A DNA stretch of 64,000 nucleotides. Origin: Microbacterium sp. AZCO. GTDB taxonomy: Bacteria; Actinomycetota; Actinomycetes; Actinomycetales; Microbacteriaceae. A program made the translations under genes and the position numbers. The stretch covers positions 434,001-498,000 of the forward strand of contig NZ_CP154857.1 of the NCBI RefSeq assembly GCF_039614715.1. The letters run 5' to 3'. This document shows, piece after piece, positions 8,503 to 17,002 of this stretch (within the stretch, counting starts at the first letter, position 1; each line of letters opens with the position of its first letter). Under the pieces are notes generated by a model that saw nothing but the letters and a program-made list of their open reading frames with translations, had not been told where the DNA came from and did no database searches.

Positions 8503-9495
8503 CTACTTCGCCGTGACAAGCGGCGGCATCACCGTGAACGACCGGTCCCGCGCAATCTTGCCGCCGTCCCGCAGGCCGCGGAACAGGTTCGACGTGCCGC
8601 GGACCTTGCGCTCGACGAACACGAGCCGGATGAGCTCCTTGCCGAAGGTCAGCGAGGTTCCCAGCGCGAAGGGCACGCGGCGGTAGACGCCGAGCGATCG
8701 GTAGTACTGCTTGATGATCGCGCGGTTGCGCATGATGTAGTACCGGTAGGCGTCGCTCGAGGCGTTCATGTGGCGGATGCCCATGTCCCACTGCTTGATC
8801 TCGCGCGTACGGCGCAGCACGAACTCGTCGACGATGACCGACGTCGTCTTGCGCGAGGCGAGCCAGCCGTAGAGCTGGTCGTCCCAGTAGATGAAGAAGC
8901 GGGGGTCGGGAAGACCGATCTGCGTGACGATGTCGCGGTGGATGAACATGCCCTCGAAGCATCCCGAGTTCATCTCCTTGTAGCCGGACTCGTCGAATCC
9001 GGAGGGAGCGAAGGGGATCGGGATGCCGAGGGGCTCGGCCACGCGGTACTGCCAGTAGAACTCGCTGCCGTCGTAGTCGTAGCGGCGGCCCTGGATGCTC
9101 TTGAAGCGCGGGGCCCACTTGCCCATCTTCGCGAGGCCGTCGGGGATGACCTCGACGTCGTCGTCCATGAGCCACATCCACGTCGAGCCGAGCTCGTACG
9201 CGACGCGCATGCCCTCGCTGAAGCCGCCGGAGCCGCCCGTGTTGGTGTCGAGGCGGTGGTAGACGAGCTTCGTGCCGATGCGGTCGCGGAACGACTCGAT
9301 CACCTCGGCGGTGTCGTCGACGGAGGCGTTGTCGACGATGACGAGATGGCCGGGCTTCGGGTCCATCTTCACGATCGACTCGAGGAGCCGGGTCAGCAGG
9401 CCGGAGCGGTTGTAGGTGACGACGGCGATCGTCGCGGAGGCGGGGTCGAACGGTGTGGTCGTCGTCATCACAGGGCTGTCGGAAGCGAGAGGCAT
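8503..9495 (-). CDS. GT2 glycosyltransferase, galactofuranosyltransferase-like (GlfT1 type)
   Basis: A 330-residue GT-A enzyme. Motifs are VVTYNRSGLL, the donor loop NTGGSGGF, the metal-binding MDDDVE and a downstream FIYWDDQLYGW. The NTGGSGGF and WDD pair is characteristic of the GlfT-like family of actinobacterial cell-wall glycan synthesis. A galactofuranosyl or rhamnosyl donor is possible; sequence alone does not settle it. The ATG at 9495 follows a TAGGAT hexamer by nine bases; an inner ATG at 9468 would give MTTTTPFDP and is an alternative start. It is downstream of, and co-oriented with, two ligase-like genes. Confidence 0.78.
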   Translation of the reverse strand: MPLASDSPVMTTTTPFDPASATIAVVTYNRSGLLTRLLESIVKMDPKPGHLVIVDNASVDDTAEVIESFRDRIGTKLVYHRLDTNTGGSGGFSEGMRVAYELGSTWMWLMDDDVEVIPDGLAKMGKWAPRFKSIQGRRYDYDGSEFYWQYRVAEPLGIPIPFAPSGFDESGYKEMNSGCFEGMFIHRDIVTQIGLPDPRFFIYWDDQLYGWLASRKTTSVIVDEFVLRRTREIKQWDMGIRHMNASSDAYRYYIMRNRAIIKQYYRSLGVYRRVPFALGTSLTFGKELIRLVFVERKVRGTSNLFRGLRDGGKIARDRSFTVMPPLVTAK

Positions 9496-9558
9496 GGCCC
9501 GTGAATCCTACCCTGCCCGTCTCGGCGGACCCTGGCAGACGACACCGAGCGCGGCACC

Positions 9559-10869
9559 TTACCCCCGCAGTCCGCCGTCGTGCGGCAGCTCCGACCCGTC
9601 CGGGGCATCCATCCGCTCCCGCCAGGACCGGGACTGGCCGGCCCGCACGGCGCACAGCACGAGGAGCAGCCACCCGAGCCCGGAGAGCGTGAAGCTCTCG
9701 AACATGGAGTCGACCAGGAGGGCGACGAGGATGAGGGGCGTCCAGGCGTAGATGATCGAGCGGCGCTCGCTCGCGACGAGCCACGCGCGCACGAAGGCGA
9801 AGCCGCACAGCAGCAGGAAGAGGAGCAGGCCGACCCAGCCGAGCTGCAGGAGCACGTCGAAGTAGGCGTTGAGCGCCGAGGCGTGGGTCTGGCCGGACTG
9901 GAAGTTGATGGCGATGAACGGGATCTCGCTCGGCGCCCACGGCCCGAACCAGCCCCAGCCCTGCACCGGCCGCATGCGCACGTAGTTGAGGAGGTTGGCC
10001 CACAGCGTCGCGCGCGTGGAGAAGTCACTGCCGGCGCCGAGCCACGCGATGATCTGGTGGCGCGCGAGGTACGCGGCGCCGATCCCGACGATGAGCACGC
10101 CGCCGAACACCCACTGCAGCGCAGGGCGGCGATCGGGGGAGGTGTGGCGCACGAGGCCGAGGGCGGCGGCCGCGACGGCGACCGCGGCGGCGAGGACGAC
10201 GACCGTGGGGGAGTCCGACAGCACGGCCATGACTCCGCCCAGTACAACCGAGAAGAGTGACAGGCCGGCCCGCACGGACTGCGTGCGGTACTCGATGAGG
10301 AAGGTGATGAGCGCGAGCACGGCGGCGAAGCCGAGGAGGTTCCTCGTGCCGAAGATGCCCTGGATGGGTCCGAACTCCGCGATCCGACCCTCGATGCCGA
10401 GGAACCGCAGCGGCATGTCGAGCAGGATGCCGGACAGGACCTCGAGTCCGAGCGAGATCGAGAGCAGCACGCGCATGACATCGCCCAACGCCCGCACGGT
10501 CTGCAGCGTGTCGCGCACGTGCCCGATCGTCACTGCGAGGAGGGCCACGCCGGCGAGCGACACCCACCCCCAGAAGCTCCGCGTCGCGTCGGTGCTCCAG
10601 AAGATGCTCGCGAACGTCCAGCCGATGAAGAGCACGAGCGTCGTCGGCACGAGCCGCACGAGAGAGATCTCGCGGCGCCGGGCCACCAGCATCCCGACCG
10701 CGAAGACGCACAGCCCCGTGAGGATGGTGGCGTACGTGACCCGGCCCGCGATCCGCTCGATCGCGACCGCGCCGAACACGGCGCCGAAGACGGTGAGCGT
10801 GAAGGCGCGCGCGAGCGCCGCGGAGGCGAGGATGCCGGCGACTCCGCGCGCCGGCGGCTCGCCCGTCAT
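9559..10869 (-). CDS. O-antigen ligase-like membrane protein (second paralogue)
   Basis: A 436-residue polytopic protein with about ten hydrophobic helices. The periplasmic-loop region GWGWFGPWAPSEIPF, followed by THASALNAYFDVLLQLGWVG, matches the Wzy_C/WaaL family pattern in which a conserved His sits ahead of an N..D..LQLG block. Such proteins polymerise glycan repeats or ligate glycans to an acceptor at the outer membrane face. It follows a related gene by 25 bp, and the two share the same order of motifs, so they look like a tandem duplication. Whether each acts as polymerase or ligase cannot be told. Confidence 0.8.
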   Translation of the reverse strand: MTGEPPARGVAGILASAALARAFTLTVFGAVFGAVAIERIAGRVTYATILTGLCVFAVGMLVARRREISLVRLVPTTLVLFIGWTFASIFWSTDATRSFWGWVSLAGVALLAVTIGHVRDTLQTVRALGDVMRVLLSISLGLEVLSGILLDMPLRFLGIEGRIAEFGPIQGIFGTRNLLGFAAVLALITFLIEYRTQSVRAGLSLFSVVLGGVMAVLSDSPTVVVLAAAVAVAAAALGLVRHTSPDRRPALQWVFGGVLIVGIGAAYLARHQIIAWLGAGSDFSTRATLWANLLNYVRMRPVQGWGWFGPWAPSEIPFIAINFQSGQTHASALNAYFDVLLQLGWVGLLLFLLLCGFAFVRAWLVASERRSIIYAWTPLILVALLVDSMFESFTLSGLGWLLLVLCAVRAGQSRSWRERMDAPDGSELPHDGGLRG

Positions 10870-10894
10870 CGCACCTGCTTCGACACGGCGCCCG

Positions 10895-12298
10895 TCACTG
10901 CGCCTGCTTCGTCAGCTCGCCGCGCTCGATCGCCAGGGTCTGCTCGGCCGGTCCGACGCCGATGTGCGGCGACTGCTTGATCTTGAAGCCGAACATCACG
11001 ACGAACATCCAGCCCCACAGGAGCAGGGGGCTGGACTCCTGGAGTCCCTGGACGAGGAGGATCGCGCCGACGAGCGTCGGCAGCAGCGAGAGTGCTGAGT
11101 ACGGCCGGTCGTCGCGCAGATCCCAGCGCGGTCGGTCGACGGCGAAGAACCACGCCCGCCACACGAACGCGAGGTACGTGAGCGCCATGAGGAAGACGCC
11201 GATGATCCCGAGCTGCAGGTACACGTCGACCCACATGTTGTGCGCCTGCATGACCGTCTGGCCGTGGTCGATGATCCAGCCGTCGAAGGCGGGGTCGCTC
11301 GGATTCCACGGCGTCGCGAAGCCCCAGCCGACCCAGGGTCGCTCGTTCGCCTTGGCGAGCACCTGCTCCCAGATGCCCTCGCGCCCCGTGAAGTCGGAGT
11401 CGCGCCCGACGAGCGCGAAGAGCTGCTCGCGCAGCAGCCACAGGGTCACGAGCCCGCCCACGCCGACGACGGCGTACCCGATGTAATACGGCGTGCGCTC
11501 GCCGGGCCGCTTCGTGCGCCGCATGAGCAGAACGGTCGCGAGGACGACGACCACGGCCGCCCCCTCGGCGTACGACGTCGCCGACCCCGCGCGGATCATC
11601 AGATACCCGGCGAGGACGATCCAGAGGTACAGCGGCACACGTCGCGGGGCGCCCGAGGCGAGCCGGATGGCGAACACGATGATCGCGAGGAGGCACAGCG
11701 GCCCGAGCAGGTTGGAGTTGCCGACGATGCCCTGGATGCGTCCGCCGTCGATGAGGTTGTTGCGCGACCAGTACACGATCGGGTCGACATGGCCCTCGGG
11801 GAGGGGGGCGAAGCCGGGCATGACGGGATGCTGGATGACGAGCGACACGAACAGCTCGAACGCGAGCGACAGGGCGAGCACCCACTTGAGCGTCGACGCG
11901 ATGGCGCGCACCAGCTCCCGCCAGGTCAGCACGCTGCCGACGAAGAGCGCCTGCAGGGTTGTCAGGAAGAGCAGCAGCAGCGTGAGCGCGGTCGTCTGCG
12001 GCCACGCCGACCAGAAGATCGAGAGCGTCGCCCAGGCCACGTAGGCGAGCGCGAACTCGGGGAGGCGCCGCCACTGCACGGGCGGGCGGATGACGAACCA
12101 CAGCCCGAGCGAGAGCAGCCCGCTCGCGATCGCGATGATCGCCGCCGGCAGCTGCCCGAACGCGTGGACGAGCGCGGTCCCGGCGAGCGCCGTGAACAGC
12201 ACGAAGATGCACCACGCGCGCATCATGAGGTGCCCCGTCGTCTCACGAGCAGGGGCCTCCGGCGGCGCCGACGCCGGGTGCTTCGAGTGGACCGCCAT
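10895..12298 (-). CDS. O-antigen ligase-like membrane protein (first paralogue)
   Basis: A 467-residue polytopic protein starting MAVHSKHPASAP. A soluble N-terminal tail of about 25 residues precedes roughly ten helices. The family block WVGWGFATPWNPSD followed by QAHNMWVDVYLQLGIIG parallels the next gene. The start at 12298 is chosen because the long open frame upstream lies entirely over manA, and because TACCCT lies nine bases before this ATG. Probable role: polymerisation or ligation of the surface glycan made by the upstream operons. Confidence 0.8.
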   Translation of the reverse strand: MAVHSKHPASAPPEAPARETTGHLMMRAWCIFVLFTALAGTALVHAFGQLPAAIIAIASGLLSLGLWFVIRPPVQWRRLPEFALAYVAWATLSIFWSAWPQTTALTLLLLFLTTLQALFVGSVLTWRELVRAIASTLKWVLALSLAFELFVSLVIQHPVMPGFAPLPEGHVDPIVYWSRNNLIDGGRIQGIVGNSNLLGPLCLLAIIVFAIRLASGAPRRVPLYLWIVLAGYLMIRAGSATSYAEGAAVVVVLATVLLMRRTKRPGERTPYYIGYAVVGVGGLVTLWLLREQLFALVGRDSDFTGREGIWEQVLAKANERPWVGWGFATPWNPSDPAFDGWIIDHGQTVMQAHNMWVDVYLQLGIIGVFLMALTYLAFVWRAWFFAVDRPRWDLRDDRPYSALSLLPTLVGAILLVQGLQESSPLLLWGWMFVVMFGFKIKQSPHIGVGPAEQTLAIERGELTKQAQ

Positions 12299-12307
12299 CG
12301 TGGAATC

Positions 12308-12334
12308 AGGGTACCCCGGGCCCGCGGCTAGGCT
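12308..12334. promoter_or_regulatory. Divergent -10 elements for ligase-like gene and manA
   Basis: Within 42 bp lie two outward-facing -10-like hexamers: TACCCT on the minus strand (12308-12313, nine bases before the ATG at 12298) and TAGGCT on the plus strand (12329-12334, six bases before the ATG at 12341). Neither gene has a convincing ribosome-binding site, so both are probably leaderless. Confidence 0.5.
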
Positions 12335-12340
12335 GAGGAC

Positions 12341-13525
12341 ATGCTGGCCCCCCTGGTGAACGAGCCGCGCGACTACGCCTGGGGGTCCACGACCCTCATC
12401 GCCGAATTGGAGGGCCGCGCGCCCACCGGGCGCCCCGAGGCCGAGGTCTGGTACGGCGACCACCCGGGCGATCCCGCCGTGGTCCCCGACGGCCGCTCCC
12501 TGGGCGAGTGGCTCTCGAGCGACGCCGCCGGCACCGGTGCGCCGCAGCGCCTCCCCTATCTGCTCAAGGTGCTGGCGGCCGCATCCCCCCTCTCGATCCA
12601 AGCGCATCCGTCCAAGCGTCAGGCGGAGCAGGGCTTCGCCCGGGAAGAGGATGCCGGCCTGCCGCGCGATGCCGCCGAGCGCACGTATCGCGACGACAAC
12701 CACAAGCCCGAGCTCATCGTCGCGGTGAGCGACACGTTCACCGCGCTCGCCGGCCTCCGCGACCTCGAGACCACGAAGCGCCTCGTCGCGAGCCTCGGGC
12801 CGGCTGCCGAGCCGCTTCTCGGGCATCTTTCCGGGATGGATGCGTCGACGGGGCTCAGCACGAGTGCCCCGGACGCCCTGCGCGGCACGATCGCGTGGCT
12901 GCTCTCGGGCACGGCGCAGCACGACGTCGACGCGATCGTCGCGGCGGCCGCAGACGCCGACGCCACGGAGTTCCGCGCGGAGCTCGATCTCGTGCGCCAC
13001 CTGAACGATGTCTACCCGGGCGACCCGGGGGTCGTCGTCGCGCTCCTCATGAACCTCGTCGTGCTGCAACGCGGCGAGGCCGTCTTCGTGCCCGCCGGCG
13101 TGCTCCACGCCTACGTGGCCGGCCTCGGCGTCGAGCTCATGGCCGCGAGCGACAACGTGCTGCGCGGTGGCCTGACCCCCAAGCACATCGACGTCGCCGA
13201 GCTCCTCGACGTGCTCGACCCGACGCCAGGGCCTCCGCCCGTGCTGCGTCCGACGGAGGCCGGGGGAGTCGAGCGGTTCGCGGGTCCGGGCATCTCCGAC
13301 TTCGCGCTGCTGCACGCCCGTGTCTCGGCCGACGCTTCGGCGGAGATCGCGCTCGACGGTGTCGCGATCGCGATCGTCACGTCGGGTCAGCTCGAGGTCG
13401 TGGGCGTGTCCTCCGGTGAGCACGCGACGCTCATCCCCGGTGTGGGGGTGCTCGTGACGCCCGACGAGGGCTCGCTGCGTGCGACGGGCGAGGGCGACCT
13501 CTTCCTCGCCGTTCCGGGGCGCTGA
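12341..13525 (+). CDS. manA: Mannose-6-phosphate isomerase, class I
   Basis: A 394-residue type I phosphomannose isomerase interconverting fructose-6-phosphate and mannose-6-phosphate, which feeds GDP-mannose and cell-wall mannan synthesis. The zinc-site motifs are visible: LSIQAHPSK near residues 83-93, then DDNHKPELIVA, and a cupin-like C-terminal half with FVPAGVLHAYVAGLG. Normal length for the family. ManA lies near WhiB2 in mycobacteria as well, which supports the assignment. No phosphomannomutase gene follows, unlike the mycobacterial locus. Confidence 0.93.
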   Translation: MLAPLVNEPRDYAWGSTTLIAELEGRAPTGRPEAEVWYGDHPGDPAVVPDGRSLGEWLSSDAAGTGAPQRLPYLLKVLAAASPLSIQAHPSKRQAEQGFAREEDAGLPRDAAERTYRDDNHKPELIVAVSDTFTALAGLRDLETTKRLVASLGPAAEPLLGHLSGMDASTGLSTSAPDALRGTIAWLLSGTAQHDVDAIVAAAADADATEFRAELDLVRHLNDVYPGDPGVVVALLMNLVVLQRGEAVFVPAGVLHAYVAGLGVELMAASDNVLRGGLTPKHIDVAELLDVLDPTPGPPPVLRPTEAGGVERFAGPGISDFALLHARVSADASAEIALDGVAIAIVTSGQLEVVGVSSGEHATLIPGVGVLVTPDEGSLRATGEGDLFLAVPGR

Positions 13526-13548
13526 GTCCGGCCGCGCACCGACGCGGA

Positions 13549-13577
13549 ACCGGGTCCCGGCTGTGGGGAGACCCGGT
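13549..13577. terminator. Weak hairpin after manA
   Basis: An 8-bp perfect stem (ACCGGGTC at 13549-13556, GACCCGGT at 13570-13577) with a 13-base loop and no following T-run. It may end manA transcripts, but the long loop makes it weak. Confidence 0.35.
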
Positions 13578-13672
13578 GCCCGCTCGACGTGCGCCCTGCG
13601 ATACCCGAATGCAACACGCCGACGGCGCGTCGTGAACCCTCAACCGCGGGCTGAGGCTTTATGGTTCGCGAC

Positions 13673-13702
13673 TTGACCGGGGCGAATTACACGGGTGTAA
13701 TT
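13673..13702 (+). promoter_or_regulatory. whiB2 promoter with palindromic operator over the -10
   Basis: TTGACC at 13673-13678 and TGTAAT at 13696-13701 are separated by exactly 17 bases, the best housekeeping-type promoter in the window. A perfect inverted repeat, AATTACAC-GG-GTGTAATT (13685-13702), covers the spacer end and the whole -10. A protein bound there would block polymerase, so repression or autoregulation of whiB2 is likely. The binding protein is unknown. Confidence 0.7.
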
Positions 13703-13751
13703 GCTCGTACACGCGAACCGGCGTGGGGGGTAGAGCAGGTGGGAGAACGAG

Positions 13752-14078
13752 ATGACGGTTTCGAATTACCGTTCAGGCGTTCCCGACAATTGGTTCGTCG
13801 ATCCGGTCAATCTGGGCGTTCCAGGGGTGCGTCGTCCCGTCGAGGGCGAAGACGACAACCCTCTGTCCTGGCAGACCGATGCGCTCTGTGCGCAGACAGA
13901 TCCCGAGGCCTTCTTCCCGGAGAAGGGAGGCTCGACGCGTGACGCGAAGCGCATCTGCACTTCGTGCGACGTCCGCGGCGAGTGCCTCGAATACGCGCTC
14001 CAGAACGATGAGCGCTTCGGGATCTGGGGCGGCCTGAGCGAGCGCGAACGGCGCAAGCTCAAGCGCCGCGCCGGCTGA
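13752..14078 (+). CDS. whiB2: WhiB-family Fe-S regulator, WhiB2/WhmD-like
   Basis: A 108-residue WhiB protein. The four cluster-binding cysteines are C46, C69, C72 and C78 (CxxC plus CxxxxxC spacing), followed by GIWGG and the basic tail ERRKLKRRAG. The family binds a [4Fe-4S] cluster and works with the primary sigma factor; WhiB2/WhmD is tied to septation and cell division in mycobacteria. Placement beside manA and ahead of the glycosyltransferase, DUF5719 and DUF3499 genes matches the WhiB2 locus. A leader of about 45 bases with a GGGAG ribosome site precedes the ATG. Confidence 0.92.
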   Translation: MTVSNYRSGVPDNWFVDPVNLGVPGVRRPVEGEDDNPLSWQTDALCAQTDPEAFFPEKGGSTRDAKRICTSCDVRGECLEYALQNDERFGIWGGLSERERRKLKRRAG

Positions 14079-14087
14079 TCGGGGCAA

Positions 14088-14134
14088 CATCCGCGATCCG
14101 GGCCACGCGGCGCGTGAGCCCGGAACCGCGGATG
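14088..14134. terminator. Two-part hairpin after whiB2
   Basis: An 8-bp outer stem (CATCCGCG at 14088-14095 with CGCGGATG at 14127-14134) and a 7-bp inner stem (TCCGGGC at 14097-14103 with GCCCGGA at 14118-14124). There is no T-run. The stem contains the GGATG/CATCC word common in this genome's terminators. Confidence 0.5.
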
Positions 14135-14143
14135 CCTCGCGCC

Positions 14144-14149
14144 TAGGCT
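14144..14149 (+). promoter_or_regulatory. -10 element before the large glycosyltransferase
   Basis: TAGGCT nine bases before the ATG at 14159, with no ribosome-binding site between. A leaderless or nearly leaderless start is likely. Confidence 0.45.
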
Positions 14150-14158
14150 GACCACGTC

Positions 14159-17002
14159 ATGCCCAGCCGAGTACACGCGATCCTCGTCGTGCGCCCCGAT
14201 GGGCGCGCGCCTGCCGCATTCCATCTGCGCAGGACTCTGGCAGCGCTGCACGCGCAGTCCCGGACGGTCGATGCGCTGACCATCGTGGTCTGCGGTGACG
14301 AGCCGATGGTGGCTGAGGCCGCAGCATCCGCTCCCGCCGAATCCGTCATCACCGCCCCGGCGCGCACCCGCTTCGCAGAGGCGACCGCGATCGCGAGCCG
14401 GCGCCTCAACGACGCCGATGCCGTGTGGCTCCTCGCGCAGGACACGACCCCCGAGCCGGACGCGCTCAGCCGCCTCACGGCGGCGCTCGAGGTCGCGCCG
14501 TCGGTCGCGTTCGTCGCACCGAAGCTCGTGCGTGCCGACGACCGGTCGACGATCGTGTCGCTGGGCGTGAGCGTCACGCGGTTCGGCCGCACCGCCGGGC
14601 TCGCCGACGGCGAGCTCGATCAGGGGCAGCACGACATCCGCGAGGACGTCCTGGGCGCCGACATCCGCGGCGTCCTCGTGCGCACGGCGGCCTGGGAGCA
14701 GCTCGGCGGCATCGACCGCGCACTCGCGGGCGCCGACGAGGGGCTCGATCTCGGCATCCGGGCGCGTCTCGCGGGTTCCCGCGTGACCCTGGTGCCGACG
14801 GCACTCGTGGCGGTCTCCGGCGACGGCGTCGCGGGCCCGGCCCTGCCGATCTCCGCCGGCCGCCGCGTGCAGGCGGCGATCGCCGCCCGCACGGCGCAGC
14901 TGCACCGCCGTCTCGCGTACGCGCATCCCGCGGCGCTGCCCTTCCTCTGGCTCGCACTGCTTCCCCTCGCGGCCTGGCGCACGCTCGTGCTGCTCGTCGG
15001 CAAGCAGCCGGGCCTCATCGGCCCGGAATGGGCGGCGTCGGCCGTGGCGCTCGTGCGAGTTGGGGCCATCGCGCGCTCGCGCGCCCGCATCCGCCACGCC
15101 CGCACGACCTCCTGGGCGCAGCTCGCCCCCCTGCGGGTGACCCGGTCGGAGCTGCGCGAACGGCTCGACAGCGGCCCCGAGGTGCTCGGCGAGGTGCAGC
15201 GCGGCGAGCTGCGGTTCTTCTCGGGCGGCGGCGCGTGGCTCGTGCTCGCGGCGCTCGTCGCGTCGGTCGTCGCCTTCCCGGCGCTGCTGGCGGCACCCGT
15301 GCTGGGCGGCGGGGCGCTCCAGCCCCTGCGGTCCACGGTCGCGCAGCTGTGGACGGATGCCGCCTGGGGCACGCGCGCGCTGGGCCTCGACACCGACGGG
15401 CCCGCCGACCCCTTCGCCTCCGTCGTCGCCGTCATCGGCTCCCTCTGGCCCGCCGAGCCGTCGCGCGCACTCGTCATCCTGTGGGTGCTCGCGCTTCCGC
15501 TCGCGGCGCTCGGCGGCTGGTTCGCGGCGACCCGCGTCACGGATCGATCGGTGCTCCGCATCACGGGCGGCGCCGTGTGGGCGCTCGCCCCCACGTTCCT
15601 CGCCGCCCTCGTCGAGGGACGCCCGACCGCCGTCATCGCGCACCTCCTGCTGCCGTGGCTCTTCTACGCGGGGTCCGTCGCCCACCGGTCGTGGGTCGCG
15701 GCGGGCGCGGCATCCCTCCTCTTCGCGGGTGTCGTGGCGTGCGCGCCCTCACTCGCGCCCGCTCTCGTGGTGCTCTGGGTCCTCGCGCTCGGCTTGACGA
15801 TCGCGCGCCGTGCCGGGCGCGGCGTCGGGCAGCTCGTGTGGGTCGTGATCCCCGCCGCGGCGCTCGCGGCGCCCCTCGTGTGGCACCAGCTCGGCGTCGG
15901 CAATCCGTGGAGCCTCGTGGCCGACCCCGGCGTGCCGTGGGCGGGCCCGCAGGTGGCCCCCGATGCGGCGGGGCGCGCCCTGCTCGCGGCGGGCTTCCCG
16001 ACGACCGATCCGGGCGGCTGGGGCGCGTTCCTCGGCGGCGCCCCGACGTGGTGGGTGCCGCTGCTGGCTGCACCGATCGCCGTCCTCGCGCTCGTCGCGC
16101 CCGTCACGCAGCGCTGGGTCGCCGGCGTCGTCCTCCTCATCGTCGCCGCCTCCGGCATCGCGACGGCCTTCGCCGCCGCCGCGATCGCCGTCTCGTTCGC
16201 GCAGTCGCAGGCCGTGTCGGTCTGGCCCGGCGCGGGCGTGAGCCTCGCCTGGCTCGGCGCGCTCGGGGGCGCGCTCGTCGCACTCGACTCCGGCCTCGCG
16301 CCCCGCCTCGCCGCGGCGCGCGGCGCCGCCGCGGCACTCGTCATGGTCGCGATCGCCGTGCTCGCGGTGCCCGCCCTCACGGCATCCGCCCGAGGAGCGA
16401 CGTTCCTGACGAACGGTCCCGCGAGCACGCTTCCGGCCTACGTCGCGGCGGAGGGCCGCGACGATCCCGATGTCGGCACGCTCGTCCTGACGCCCCAGAA
16501 CCAGGGCGGCGTCGCGACGGCCGTCGTGTGGGGCGGCAGCGAGACGCTCGGCGGCCAGACGACGATCGTGTCGACGCGCACGGAGGCGTCGGCCGAGGAC
16601 CGCGCGCTCGCGAACCTCGCCGCCGACCTCGTCACCGCATCGGCGGGGGATGCCATCACCGAGGCGGCCTCGGAGGGGATCGAGTTCGTCCTGCTCGCGC
16701 CCGCCGCCGACCCCGAGTCCGACGCGGCGCGCTCCTTCCGCCTCTCGGCGCAGACGGCGCTCGACCAGCGCGACGGCCTCGACGCCGTCGGCACCACGCC
16801 GAAGGGCGCGCTGTGGCGGGTCACCGTGGACACCGCCCCTCGCCCCGTCGCATCCGATGCGGAGCTCACGCGCTGGATCGCGTTCGGCCAGCTCGCCGTC
16901 GTCGCGATCGCCCTGCTCCTCGCGATCCCGACCGTCGCGGCCCGTCGTGCGGCGCAGCGCACGCCGCGGGTCGTCGGCCACTACTGGCAGGAGGGACGAT
17001 GA
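14159..17002 (+). CDS. GT2-like glycosyltransferase fused to a polytopic membrane region
   Basis: A 947-residue protein. Residues 1 to about 240 form a GT-A-like domain (AILVVRPDG, TIVVCGDEP, LLAQDTTPEPDALSRL); the metal site is unusual, with QDTTPEPD in place of a clear DDD. After a hinge come about ten to twelve hydrophobic helices and a large C-terminal extracytoplasmic segment of about 200 residues before a last helix. Genes of this type stand beside whiB2 in many actinobacteria; their acceptor is not known. It overlaps the DUF5719 gene by 4 bases (16999-17002), so the two products probably work together at the cell envelope. Confidence 0.78.
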   Translation: MPSRVHAILVVRPDGRAPAAFHLRRTLAALHAQSRTVDALTIVVCGDEPMVAEAAASAPAESVITAPARTRFAEATAIASRRLNDADAVWLLAQDTTPEPDALSRLTAALEVAPSVAFVAPKLVRADDRSTIVSLGVSVTRFGRTAGLADGELDQGQHDIREDVLGADIRGVLVRTAAWEQLGGIDRALAGADEGLDLGIRARLAGSRVTLVPTALVAVSGDGVAGPALPISAGRRVQAAIAARTAQLHRRLAYAHPAALPFLWLALLPLAAWRTLVLLVGKQPGLIGPEWAASAVALVRVGAIARSRARIRHARTTSWAQLAPLRVTRSELRERLDSGPEVLGEVQRGELRFFSGGGAWLVLAALVASVVAFPALLAAPVLGGGALQPLRSTVAQLWTDAAWGTRALGLDTDGPADPFASVVAVIGSLWPAEPSRALVILWVLALPLAALGGWFAATRVTDRSVLRITGGAVWALAPTFLAALVEGRPTAVIAHLLLPWLFYAGSVAHRSWVAAGAASLLFAGVVACAPSLAPALVVLWVLALGLTIARRAGRGVGQLVWVVIPAAALAAPLVWHQLGVGNPWSLVADPGVPWAGPQVAPDAAGRALLAAGFPTTDPGGWGAFLGGAPTWWVPLLAAPIAVLALVAPVTQRWVAGVVLLIVAASGIATAFAAAAIAVSFAQSQAVSVWPGAGVSLAWLGALGGALVALDSGLAPRLAAARGAAAALVMVAIAVLAVPALTASARGATFLTNGPASTLPAYVAAEGRDDPDVGTLVLTPQNQGGVATAVVWGGSETLGGQTTIVSTRTEASAEDRALANLAADLVTASAGDAITEAASEGIEFVLLAPAADPESDAARSFRLSAQTALDQRDGLDAVGTTPKGALWRVTVDTAPRPVASDAELTRWIAFGQLAVVAIALLLAIPTVAARRAAQRTPRVVGHYWQEGR

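Noticed and set aside
10895..13423. An 842-codon open frame on the minus strand across manA
   Set aside because: Only its C-terminal 467 codons look like a membrane protein; the first part is antisense to the clearly real manA, so the gene starts at 12298.
13685..13702. The whiB2 palindrome as a BldD box
   Set aside because: Half-sites agree with TNACNC but the spacer is two bases instead of one, and BldD is not established in this family.
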